Source: an uncultured Bacteroidota bacterium (GTDB taxonomy: Bacteria > Bacteroidota > Bacteroidia > Bacteroidales > P3). From it: a stretch of 64,000 nt of DNA. The stretch is from the NCBI GenBank assembly GCA_902771735.1, contig CACXXO010000011.1:1-64000 (forward strand), given 5' to 3'. Position 1 is the first letter of the stretch. Each line of letters begins with the position of its first letter. The translations under genes and the position numbers were made by a program. The notes below the pieces were generated by a model that ran no database searches, was not told where the DNA came from, and saw only the letters and a list, made by a program, of their open reading frames with translations. Shown piece after piece: positions 1-8,098 of the stretch.

Positions 1-199
1 TGACGGCCCACCGCATGCGGCCCGCCAGCTGCACCTCCTGCTTGAAGAGCGAGCGGTGCTCCTGCTGCGCCTCCGTGCGCGGGTTGTTCACAATCCTCGA
101 CTGCGACCGCACGCACCACACATTCTTCCACCGGTAGCCCACCACGGGCCCCAGCTTCCCGACAAATCCCCCGAGGGTCCCATTCGTCTGCTTCGCCAT
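1..199 (-). CDS. DUF6266 family protein (N-terminal part, cut by window edge)
   Basis: Reading the minus strand from the ATG at 199 gives 66 open codons running off the window. The protein begins MAKQTNGTLGGFVGKLGPVV and continues with GYRWKNVWCVRSQSR and NNPRTEAQQEHRSLFKQE. The glycine-rich LGGFxGKLGPVVGYRWK start followed by a WxVRS segment is what I recognise as DUF6266, a family of Bacteroidota proteins of about 200 residues with no known function. There is no signal peptide. The gene points away from everything else in the window, so it is not part of the downstream operon. The C-terminal two thirds lie outside the window. The plus-strand open frame over the same bases is taken as a shadow. 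Confidence 0.75.
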   Translation of the reverse strand, partial: MAKQTNGTLGGFVGKLGPVVGYRWKNVWCVRSQSRIVNNPRTEAQQEHRSLFKQEVQLAGRMRWAV

Positions 200-663
200 A
201 ATAATCAGGTATTTAGGTTATATCAACGTAAGTTCAACAATCAATATTCCAATCACTATAACGTTATTCTCGCCTATTTATTGCCTACAAATTTAAAAGA
301 GGATAAGGAGGGGATAAAGAGGAGAGAAAGAGAGAAGTAAGAGAGGGTATCTGCTTGACACTGGTTTACAGTTGCTTGGAGAGGCGGGGGAAATGGGGTT
401 CCGGGCCATAAGTTGGATTTTTTTGTTTGCTTAAGGCCCGGAACCGTTTTTGTGCGGAAGTGCCTATTTCTTCACCTTATAATCTGACTCATAACAAATT
501 TTTTTATTAACCATTTTTTTTCGTTGCAAACGATACATAATTTTTTTTTTCGATATACTATGTTTTTTTTCTCTCTCTCCCGCTGCGCGAAATCCGTAAA
601 TCCAATAAAAATATTTTTTTTGTTTTTACAATAATATATATGAAACAGCGTTATTAAAAGGTT
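200..663. other. Intergenic region with inverted repeat, between divergent genes
   Basis: This 464-base AT-rich spacer separates the minus-strand DUF6266 gene from the plus-strand M64 peptidase gene. It contains one clear inverted repeat (397-445, listed separately) and long T-tracts at 500-625. I see no credible gene; the plus-strand open frame at 56-340 starts inside the DUF6266 gene and ends in low-complexity sequence. A promoter for the peptidase must lie here, but no good match to the Bacteroides consensus stands out. A weak minus-strand candidate (CAAA at 288-291 and TAACGTTA at 259-266, read in reverse) could serve the DUF6266 gene. Confidence 0.6.
397..445. terminator. Perfect 11-bp inverted repeat followed by T-run
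   Basis: GGTTCCGGGCC at 397-407 is exactly complementary to GGCCCGGAACC at 435-445, with a 27-nt T-rich spacer and GTTTTTG after the right arm. The form is that of a factor-independent terminator on the plus strand. However, no plus-strand gene is seen upstream in this window, so it may be a stand-alone hairpin or may protect the 664 promoter from read-through. The role is inferred; the repeat itself is directly visible. Confidence 0.45.
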
Positions 664-1944
664 ATGAAAACGACTGCAATCAAGATACTGGCGCTTTTGG
701 CGCTGATAGTGATGGGATTAACGGAAGCTGAGGCTCAGCATGTGAAATTCAAGAAGTATTTCACCGGCGGGACGTTGAGGCTCGATTGCTCGCGCGAGGG
801 CGACGCCCGCGGCGACACGGTGTGGGTCTCGCGGTGGCTCGACCGCTCGGCCGACTGGCACGGGAGCCGCACGCAGCTCATCGACCCCATAGAAAACGGC
901 GACTACCGCGTGGCGATGTACGACGCCAAGAGCGACAAACTGATTTATTCTCGCTCCTATAGCAACCTCTTCCGCGAGTACAAAGGAACCGTCAAGGGCA
1001 AGGACCACAAGGCCCGCTTCGAGGAGACGCTGCTGCTGCCCATGCCGAAGCGGAAGGTGAAGATTGCCTTGCAACGGCGCAAGGTTGAGCATATTTCGGG
1101 CAGCCACGGTGTGACAGGCACTATGGTGGTGTTCGAGAACCAGACGGTGGTGGAGTTCGACCCCGACGAACGTGAGCTGGACTTCAACTACCACATCGGC
1201 GAGCGCACGGACCTGGAGATCCACGGCGACCCGTCGAAGAAGATCGACGTGGCTATCGTGGCCCAAGGCTACAGCTCGGCCAGCGACCCGCAGCTGCGTG
1301 TCGACTACTACCGCATGAAGGAAATCCTCTTCAACCACGAGCCCTTTGCCAGTCACCGCGAGGACTTCAACATCTACGGTGTGAGGGCCGACGTGGATGC
1401 CGAATACGGCACCTTCGGCATCGACCGCTACCTGATGACTTTCAGTTTGTGGAGGCTGCACGACATGCTGGGCACAACTCCCTGCGACTATATCATCGTG
1501 ATGGTGAACAGCGAGAAATACGGCGGCGGCGCCATCTACAACTTCTATGCCGTGACGAGCATGCACCGGCTGGCTGAGTATGTGCTGCCGCACGAGTTCG
1601 GCCACGCCTTCGGCGGCCTGGCCGACGAGTATGTCGACGAGAGTCTCGCCTATGGCGACCTGCATATCAACGACTACGAGCCGTTGGAGCCCAACATCAC
1701 GAACCTCAAGGCCTTCGATCTCAAGTGGAAGTCGATGCTGCCGAAGGGGACGCCCGTGCCGACGCCGGAGAACAACGATGTGCCCAAGGCCGAGTGCGGG
1801 CCGCTGGGTGTCTACGAGGGTGCGGGCTATGCCGCCAAGGGTGTCTACCGGCCCACGATGCATTGCATGATGCGCGACTACGCACCGTTCTGCCCGGTGT
1901 GCACCAAACGGTTGGAGGAGATTTTTGGATTGTATACAAAATAG
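664..1944 (+). CDS. Secreted M64-family (IgA peptidase-like) zinc metallopeptidase
   Basis: 426 residues. A signal peptide (MKTTAIKILALLALIVMGLT, cleaved near AEAQ) sends it across the inner membrane. Residues about 25-160 form the beta-rich N-terminal domain typical of Bacteroides M64 proteins. The catalytic half carries HEFGHAFGGLADEY, with zinc-binding His310 and His314 and catalytic Glu311; Asp321 is the likely third ligand. Late cysteines (HCMMRDYAPFCPVCTKRL) fit the family. M64 enzymes are named after the Clostridium ramosum IgA protease, but the substrate of Bacteroidota members is generally unproven, so IgA cleavage should not be assumed. It begins the plus-strand gene run; the lipoprotein gene follows after about 33 bases. 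No T9SS sorting domain is visible. Confidence 0.85.
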   Translation: MKTTAIKILALLALIVMGLTEAEAQHVKFKKYFTGGTLRLDCSREGDARGDTVWVSRWLDRSADWHGSRTQLIDPIENGDYRVAMYDAKSDKLIYSRSYSNLFREYKGTVKGKDHKARFEETLLLPMPKRKVKIALQRRKVEHISGSHGVTGTMVVFENQTVVEFDPDERELDFNYHIGERTDLEIHGDPSKKIDVAIVAQGYSSASDPQLRVDYYRMKEILFNHEPFASHREDFNIYGVRADVDAEYGTFGIDRYLMTFSLWRLHDMLGTTPCDYIIVMVNSEKYGGGAIYNFYAVTSMHRLAEYVLPHEFGHAFGGLADEYVDESLAYGDLHINDYEPLEPNITNLKAFDLKWKSMLPKGTPVPTPENNDVPKAECGPLGVYEGAGYAAKGVYRPTMHCMMRDYAPFCPVCTKRLEEIFGLYTK

Positions 1945-1977
1945 GAGTTAAGGAAAAGAGATAAGGAGTTGAGACAA

Positions 1978-3270
1978 ATGCGGAAACTGCTCTATATATT
2001 GCTGTTGGGTTTGATGCCGTGGTTCTCGGTGGGATGCGAGAAGGAGAATTTTGTGACTGACGACGGCGGCGTGCGGTTGGAGTTTTCGACCGACACGGTG
2101 GCGTTCGACACGGTGTTCACCACCATAGGCACCACGACACGGATGCTGACGGTGTACAACCGCACGAAAGACAACCTGCGGCTGAGCACGGTGACGCTGG
2201 CCGGTGGGAGGGCGAGCCGTTTCCGTATGAATGTGGACGGCGACACCTCGCTCACGGCTCGCGACGTGGAGATTGAGGCCGGCGACAGCATCTTCATCTT
2301 TGTGCAGGCCAATATCAACCCCAGCGACTTGACGACGCCGTTCCTCGTGGAGGACGCCATCGTGTTCGGCAATGGGCAGCGTGTGGTGTTGACGGCCTGG
2401 GGACGGAATGCCGTCTACCACAAGCTGGCGGCGACGGACAGCACGTGGTATGTGCCCATCGACTGCGAGAATTGGGACCACACGCGTCCGCATATCATCC
2501 TGTCGCCCGCTGCGGTGCTCGACGGCCACACATTGACCTTGCGCGACGGCGACGAGCTCTACTTCGGCGACGGCGCCATGCTCATCGTCTACTCCAACGC
2601 CCACTTGCGGGCGTTGGGCACCGAGGAGACACCGGTGCTCTTCACCTCGCTGCGCCACGACGGTTGGTATGACTTCCTGCCAGGCCAATGGCAGACCATC
2701 TGGTTCTACAACTACAGTACGGGCAACGTGATAGACCATGCCGTGGTGGAAAACGGAGTGGGCGGCATACGCTGCTATCCCAACGCGCAGCTGGCGGTGA
2801 GCAACACGGTGGTGAGGAATATGAGCGACTGCGGCATTGTGGGGCAGGGAGCCACCATCACGGGAAGGAACCTGCTGGTCTATGACTGTCTGGCCGGTTT
2901 CACGGCGCTGATGGGCGGCAGCTACGATTTCCGCGGGTGCACCTTTGCCAACTATTGGAGCTACTCGTCGCGCAAGATAGAGACTATCGTGTTGAGCAAT
3001 AACATGATTGTGGACGAGACGGTGACAGGCGGCGACCTGCTGAAGGCCGACTTCCGCGACTGTATCATCTGGGGCACCTACCAAAAGGAGGTGCTGCTGA
3101 GCGAGCTGGAGGGCTATGCGATGAACTATAATGTGGACTTGCACAGCATTGTCAAGGGTGGCACATGGAGCGAAGACCCGTTGTTTGCCAACCCGCAGGA
3201 GGACGACTACACGCTGCAGGAGGATTCGCCGGCCACAGGCATCGGCTATCAGTTTCCTGCGACGGAATGA
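1978..3270 (+). CDS. Lipoprotein with right-handed beta-helix-like domain
   Basis: 430 residues from the ATG at 1978. A TTG three codons upstream (1969) is in frame, but the ATG gives a cleaner signal, MRKLLYILLLGLMPWFSVGC, whose lipobox ends at the acylated Cys. The N-terminal ~150 residues look like an immunoglobulin-type beta domain (the segment DTVAFDTVFTTIGTTTRMLT is typical of a Bacteroidota lipoprotein family). Residues about 160-410 contain short periodic beta strands (VLFTSLRHDGW, IDHAVVENGVGGIR, LAVSNTVVRNMSDCGI, FRDCIIWGTYQKE) that resemble a right-handed parallel beta-helix. The location is probably the cell surface or periplasmic face of the outer membrane. It lies 24 bases upstream of ruvA. 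Function unknown; a polysaccharide-binding or lyase-like role is only a guess. Confidence 0.75.
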   Translation: MRKLLYILLLGLMPWFSVGCEKENFVTDDGGVRLEFSTDTVAFDTVFTTIGTTTRMLTVYNRTKDNLRLSTVTLAGGRASRFRMNVDGDTSLTARDVEIEAGDSIFIFVQANINPSDLTTPFLVEDAIVFGNGQRVVLTAWGRNAVYHKLAATDSTWYVPIDCENWDHTRPHIILSPAAVLDGHTLTLRDGDELYFGDGAMLIVYSNAHLRALGTEETPVLFTSLRHDGWYDFLPGQWQTIWFYNYSTGNVIDHAVVENGVGGIRCYPNAQLAVSNTVVRNMSDCGIVGQGATITGRNLLVYDCLAGFTALMGGSYDFRGCTFANYWSYSSRKIETIVLSNNMIVDETVTGGDLLKADFRDCIIWGTYQKEVLLSELEGYAMNYNVDLHSIVKGGTWSEDPLFANPQEDDYTLQEDSPATGIGYQFPATE

Positions 3271-3294
3271 AAGAAACGAACGAAAAAACGAAAT

Positions 3295-3897
3295 ATGTAC
3301 GAATACTTTGAAGGAAGACTGGCATCGCTGGAACCCACGCAGGCGGTGATTGATTGCGGAGGAGTGGGCTATCTGATAGAGATCACGCTGAATACCTATG
3401 AGGCGTTGAGAAGGGCCGAGGCAGAGCGTGTGAAACTGTATGCCCATCTCGCGGTGCGTGAAGACGCACATCAGCTCTACGGATTCTACGACATGGCGGA
3501 GCGCGAGATGTTCCGCCTGCTGGTGGGAGTGAATGGTGTGGGCAACCAGACGGCCCGCGTCATGCTGTCGAGCCTGACGGTTGACGAGCTGCGTAACGCC
3601 ATACAGGCGCAAGATGTGAAGAAGGTGCAGCGGGTGAAAGGTATCGGAGCCAAGACCGCCCAGCGCATTGTCCTTGAGCTGGCCGACAAGATGGGGGTGA
3701 AAGTGAGTGGCGGAGAGCTGGTGATGGGTAGCGTCGTGGCCAACCAGGCACGCGACGAGGCTATGACTGCTTTGACAATGCTGGGCTTTGCCAAGCCTGC
3801 CGTGGAGAAACTCCTCATGTCCACCGACTGGAAGAACGGCGACGGAACGCCGATGACGGTGGAGGAAATTATCAAGGAAGGATTGAAGAGACTGTGA
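3295..3897 (+). CDS. ruvA: Holliday junction branch migration protein RuvA
   Basis: 200 residues, the usual length. RuvA tetramers bind four-way DNA junctions and load the RuvB motor during recombination and repair. The start MYEYFEGRLASLEPTQAVID with VGYLIEI is the N-terminal OB-fold. The helix-hairpin-helix region is visible as LLVGVNGVGNQTARVMLSSL and VKGIGAKTAQRIVLELADK. The C-terminal domain III (ARDEAMTALTMLGFAKPAVEKLL) that contacts RuvB is complete. RuvA next to the sprA/sov region is, to my knowledge, a common arrangement in Bacteroidota; here a C25 protease gene lies between them. Confidence 0.96.
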   Translation: MYEYFEGRLASLEPTQAVIDCGGVGYLIEITLNTYEALRRAEAERVKLYAHLAVREDAHQLYGFYDMAEREMFRLLVGVNGVGNQTARVMLSSLTVDELRNAIQAQDVKKVQRVKGIGAKTAQRIVLELADKMGVKVSGGELVMGSVVANQARDEAMTALTMLGFAKPAVEKLLMSTDWKNGDGTPMTVEEIIKEGLKRL

Positions 3898-3929
3898 TAT
3901 ATTTTATTGCAAAACAAACTGATAAGGGA

Positions 3930-6900
3930 ATGAAAAAATACCTGGTGATCACGCTGATGGCATTGCTGTCGTTTCAAGGGGAAGCCCAGACGATAGTGAG
4001 CAACGACTATCAGAAACTGCAAGTGCGTTTTTCTGTTGGCGACGTGCGCATGGAGGAGGTGATGCTCGACGGGCGGACTTTCACGGCGCTCACAGCCGAG
4101 GGTTGCATGCCTTCGGCCGAGGTGGGGGCTCCCAATCTGCCTACCTTCTCGGCCTTGATAGAAGTTCCGTTGTGTGAAGGGTTTGAGGTAAGGGTGAGCG
4201 AGGCTGTCTACGACACGTTGACGGTGAAGGGGACCCAAGTGGTGCCGGTGCAGCCGTCGCGCAGCAAGTCGGACAGGGGGCACTATGCATTGGCGATGGA
4301 CGGAAAAATCTATGCCGCCGATGCCTTCTATGGCGTGGAACCCGCCAAGGTGGAAGCTGTCGGCGTGGCCCGCGACAGGAATCTGGCGCGCCTGCAGTTC
4401 TCGCCCATGAGGTACAACCCTGTGACCGGCAAGGTGATAGTGTGCCGTAGCGCTGTGGTGACGGTGAACTATGCGGGAGCCAATGTAAAGGCTACCGAGG
4501 AGATGCATGAGAAATATTATTCGCCTGTCTTCGCCAGTGGGATGATGACTTTGAACACGCTGGGTGCGAAGGCGGTGAGGACGGCGGCGCCGATACGCTA
4601 CCTGATAGTGGCGCACAGTTCGTTCCGAGGACAGATGGACAGTTTCGTGCAATGGAAGCGCCGCAAGGGTTTCATTACGGATATCGTCTATACCGACGAT
4701 GCGGGCGTCGGCACCACGTCGACGGCCATTGCCAACTATGTAAAGAGCCAGTATACCAATGCCACCGCCGCCTCGCCGGCGCCGACATACCTTTTGATAG
4801 TGGGTGACCATGAGCAAATACCGGCTTTTGCGTCGAGGGTCACAAGTCCGTCGTCGGACCATATCACCGATCTGTACTATGTCAGTTGGACCACGGGCGA
4901 CAATATCCCCGACTGCTATTGTGGCCGTTTCTCGGCACAGAACGTGTCGCAACTGACGCCGCAGATAGAGAAGACCCTGATGTATGAGCAGTATACCTTT
5001 TCCGACCCGTCGTTCCTGGATAGAGCCGTCATGGTGGCGGGAGTGGATGGAGGCAGCAGCGGCGACTACGGATACACCCGTGCCGACCCGGCGATGGACT
5101 ACGCCATCGTCAATTACGTCAATGGTGCCCATGGATTCAGTCAGGTTAAATATTTCAAGAACAATACCTCGATTGTTCCCGCAGGGAGCAATGTGACGGT
5201 GGGCAGCAGCGCCTCGTCGAATTCGGCCACCGTGCGCGACTGCTACAACGAAGGTGCTGGATGGATCAACTATTCGGCTCACGGCAGCGCCACCAGTTGG
5301 GGCACACCCAACTTCACTACCTCGCATGCTGCTTCAATGACCAATGTGCAGAAGTTTGGCGTGATGGTGGGTAATTGCTGCCTGACCAATAAGTTTGAGA
5401 CAGCGACCTGCTTGGGAGAGTCGGTGCTGCGCAAAGGGAACTATTGCGGTGCGGTGGGTTACATCGGCGGCAGCAACAGTACTTATTGGAATGAGGATTT
5501 CTATTGGGCCGTGGGTTTGCGCAGCGGTATAAGCGCGACAATGTCGATGGCCTACAACGCCTCCAACCTTGGAGTCTACGACCGCGCTTTCCATACTCAC
5601 AACGAGGCATATTCGAATTGGGCCAAGACCCAGGGCGAGATGATGATGATGGGCAATATGGCAGTGGAAAGCTCCACGTCGAATTATAAAATCTACTATT
5701 GGGAGATATATCATCTGATGGGCGACCCTTCGTTGATGCCGTATTTTACCCAAGCGTCACAGATGGATGTGGCTATGGCTTCGTCGATACCAGCAGGGAC
5801 CACCACACTGACGGTGACGGCGGCGCCCTATGCCTATGTCGCATTGACAGACACCACCACGCGCACGTTGAGAGCATCGGGCTATGCCAATGCCTCGGGA
5901 GTGGTGACGCTTGCATTGCCCTCGGGCATGCCGGTGGGCGGCTATGAAGTGGCTGCTTCGGCGCAGCAATACAGGACGGCTTTCCGAACCCTCGCTGTTG
6001 TTCCTGCACAAGGAGCCTATGCCCAGGTGACTGCCATTACCCCTCAGGGCAGCCTTACTGCAGGAGCGACGGTCCAAATGGCCGTCAAGGTGGTTAACCT
6101 TGGCAACAGTATTGCGCATAATGTCAATGTGGCTTTGTCGAGTGGCAATGCCGGACTGACGTTTGGCAACAGCAGTATCACCATCAGTTCGATTGCTGCA
6201 GGCGATTCGGTGACACGTATGGTGACGGCCACAGTGGGCACGCAGGTCGAGGACGGTGCTGCGGTCCAGGTGACGGCCAATGCCACATGGAACGGCAGCA
6301 GCACGCCGGCGAGTAATGTCTTCTCCTTTGCGTTGAAGGCCCCCCACATAACAGTTGGATTTGACAACAACAATCCCACGTTGCTCCCGGGGACATCGCT
6401 TAATGTGGCGGTGACCCTGACCAACAGTGGCCATGCGGCCTTGGGGTCGTCGCAATTGACGCTTGTTTCGTCGAACTCGCAGCTGTCAGTTACTCCTGCA
6501 TCGAGTAGCAGTTTCACGCTTGCTGCCGGAGCCACTGTCACTCGTCAGTTTACTTTGCATGCCTCTTCCTCGATGGATATGGATGTCGCCGTGCCGCTCA
6601 CCATGCAGTTGGCGGGCCCTATTGCATTGACAGAAACTATCGAGGCATATGTTGGAGAGAACACAATTGAGACCTTTGAAGGAGGTAACTACGTCGTTCA
6701 AGGATGGAATCAAGGCACTTATCCGTGGGTGATCGTTTCGGACGAGGCGCAGCAAGGCAGTTATTGTGCCCGATCGTATCAGTCTCTTGGACACAACCAA
6801 ACCTCGGAGATGAGCATTACTATCGACGTGGCGAGGACTGACAGCATCAGTTTCTACTACAAGGTGTCGTCGGAAAGCAACTACGACAAATTCCATTTTT

Positions 6901-8039
6901 ACATTGACAATGAAGAGAAAGTGGTGAATTCCGGAGTGGTGGATTGGACTCGGGTTGTCTATGCGGTGGCTCCGGGCAGCCATACTTTCAAGTTCACATA
7001 TTCAAAAGATGGAAGTGTCAACAGTAACTCGGATTGCGCGTGGATAGACAATGTGAGTTTGCCGAGGACCCTGCCACACTACAATGTGACGGTAACTGCC
7101 ACCCATGGCACCGCTACCGGTAGCGGCACCTACCAACAGGGTGAAACGGCCGTGGTGGGAGTATATCCAGAAGCAGGCTACTCTTTCGTACAATGGTCGG
7201 ACGGTTCCACGGTCAACCCTCGTCAGGTGACGGTCATGGGTAATATCCAGTTGACAGCATCGCTGAGTCAGGGTGGCGTTATCGCTGTCCATGATACGAC
7301 AGTGGTGATACAACATGACACAATGACGTTAATTCAGACCGACACGGTGACACAGATTGTGTATGACACGGTTTCCTTGGTACAAAGGGATACCATGGTA
7401 GTGTATGAGCAAGTGACTGTCCACGACACATTGATGGTTCATGACACGGTGGATAGAATAGTTTATGAGGATGTTCTGGACACTATGTATATCCATGATA
7501 CGTCTTATGTGAATGTCTATGTCCACGATACGACATACATTGATGTGTATCATACTGACACAGCATTTGTCGATGTGTATGTGCATGATACAACATTTGT
7601 TGACGTGTATGTGCACGACACTGCGTTTGTCGATGTATATGTTCACGACACCACGTTGATGACAGACACGGTAACGGTAATTGACACTGTGACTCAATGG
7701 TCTTACGATACGGTGGACAGAATCGTCTTCGACACTACAATTGTCATAGACACGTTGTGGCTGCACGATACGGTGTATATTCATGATACCGTGTATGTCA
7801 TGGTGGAAGGGATTGATGGCGCCGCCATGATTGACGTCAAGATTTACCAACAGGATGGCTCTATAGTGGTGGATGGTGCGGAAGGTTATCCCGTTAGTTT
7901 ATTCGATGCCATAGGCAGAAAGATAGAGTCAATAGAGGTGGCACCGGCGATACCGGTGAAACTGAAGACAACATCTTCGGGGGTATATCTGGTGAAGATA
8001 GGCATGCTGCCGGCACGCAGAGTTGTTGTGATAAAATAA
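3930..8039 (+). CDS. Gingipain-like C25 cysteine protease, T9SS client with type A sorting domain
   Basis: 1369 residues from the ATG at 3930, which gives the signal MKKYLVITLMALLSFQGEAQ; an in-frame upstream start at 3894 would spoil it. Order of parts: propeptide-like region (to ~200); C25 catalytic domain with His451 (NYSAHGSATSW) and nucleophile Cys484 (VGNCCLTNKF), 33 residues apart, which as I recall is the His-Cys spacing of RgpB; two Ig/CARDB-like beta domains (~690-910); a jelly-roll domain (~910-1050); one InlB-type repeat (~1050-1115); a His-Asp-Thr-rich linker (~1120-1290) with five exact 10-residue repeats; and a type A T9SS sorting domain ending SSGVYLVKIGMLPARRVVVI. It is expected to be exported by the T9SS and attached at the surface. 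PorU, the T9SS sortase, is also C25, but the added binding modules make a secreted protease more likely. It lies 59 bases before sprA. Confidence 0.88.
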   Translation: MKKYLVITLMALLSFQGEAQTIVSNDYQKLQVRFSVGDVRMEEVMLDGRTFTALTAEGCMPSAEVGAPNLPTFSALIEVPLCEGFEVRVSEAVYDTLTVKGTQVVPVQPSRSKSDRGHYALAMDGKIYAADAFYGVEPAKVEAVGVARDRNLARLQFSPMRYNPVTGKVIVCRSAVVTVNYAGANVKATEEMHEKYYSPVFASGMMTLNTLGAKAVRTAAPIRYLIVAHSSFRGQMDSFVQWKRRKGFITDIVYTDDAGVGTTSTAIANYVKSQYTNATAASPAPTYLLIVGDHEQIPAFASRVTSPSSDHITDLYYVSWTTGDNIPDCYCGRFSAQNVSQLTPQIEKTLMYEQYTFSDPSFLDRAVMVAGVDGGSSGDYGYTRADPAMDYAIVNYVNGAHGFSQVKYFKNNTSIVPAGSNVTVGSSASSNSATVRDCYNEGAGWINYSAHGSATSWGTPNFTTSHAASMTNVQKFGVMVGNCCLTNKFETATCLGESVLRKGNYCGAVGYIGGSNSTYWNEDFYWAVGLRSGISATMSMAYNASNLGVYDRAFHTHNEAYSNWAKTQGEMMMMGNMAVESSTSNYKIYYWEIYHLMGDPSLMPYFTQASQMDVAMASSIPAGTTTLTVTAAPYAYVALTDTTTRTLRASGYANASGVVTLALPSGMPVGGYEVAASAQQYRTAFRTLAVVPAQGAYAQVTAITPQGSLTAGATVQMAVKVVNLGNSIAHNVNVALSSGNAGLTFGNSSITISSIAAGDSVTRMVTATVGTQVEDGAAVQVTANATWNGSSTPASNVFSFALKAPHITVGFDNNNPTLLPGTSLNVAVTLTNSGHAALGSSQLTLVSSNSQLSVTPASSSSFTLAAGATVTRQFTLHASSSMDMDVAVPLTMQLAGPIALTETIEAYVGENTIETFEGGNYVVQGWNQGTYPWVIVSDEAQQGSYCARSYQSLGHNQTSEMSITIDVARTDSISFYYKVSSESNYDKFHFYIDNEEKVVNSGVVDWTRVVYAVAPGSHTFKFTYSKDGSVNSNSDCAWIDNVSLPRTLPHYNVTVTATHGTATGSGTYQQGETAVVGVYPEAGYSFVQWSDGSTVNPRQVTVMGNIQLTASLSQGGVIAVHDTTVVIQHDTMTLIQTDTVTQIVYDTVSLVQRDTMVVYEQVTVHDTLMVHDTVDRIVYEDVLDTMYIHDTSYVNVYVHDTTYIDVYHTDTAFVDVYVHDTTFVDVYVHDTAFVDVYVHDTTLMTDTVTVIDTVTQWSYDTVDRIVFDTTIVIDTLWLHDTVYIHDTVYVMVEGIDGAAMIDVKIYQQDGSIVVDGAEGYPVSLFDAIGRKIESIEVAPAIPVKLKTTSSGVYLVKIGMLPARRVVVIK
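7287..7800 (+). repeat. His-Asp-Thr-rich repeat linker in the C25 protease gene
   Basis: This stretch encodes about 170 residues dominated by HDT, YDT and IDT triplets every 8-12 residues. At its centre (7506-7655) are five perfect-length 30-bp units encoding variants of FVDVYVHDTT. The units differ by synonymous changes (GAT/GAC, CAT/CAC, ACA/ACC/ACG) while the peptide is almost constant, so they are kept at protein level rather than being a fresh DNA expansion. It links the InlB-type repeat to the sorting domain and is probably an extended beta-like stalk. Confidence 0.9.
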
Positions 8040-8098
8040 AGCAGATGCAATAAATACAATGGCGACTCGTTATTGGTTGAGTTTGAAAAGAAGATAAG

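Noticed and set aside
56-340. Plus-strand open frame of 94 codons at the left edge
   Set aside because: It lies over the minus-strand DUF6266 start, which has recognisable family motifs, and ends in a Lys/Arg/Glu-rich low-complexity tail.
718-1863. Minus-strand open frame of 381 codons opposite the M64 peptidase
   Set aside because: Composition is rich in His, Val and Arg, as expected for an antisense frame; the sense gene has signal peptide and catalytic motifs.
1948-3612. Minus-strand open frame of 554 codons across the lipoprotein and ruvA
   Set aside because: It spans two well-supported genes and their gap and shows no protein family features.
3930-8039. Naming the C25 protease PorU
   Set aside because: PorU is also a C25-type protein, but the InlB-type repeat, jelly-roll and HDT linker are not part of PorU, and no porV-like gene is adjacent.
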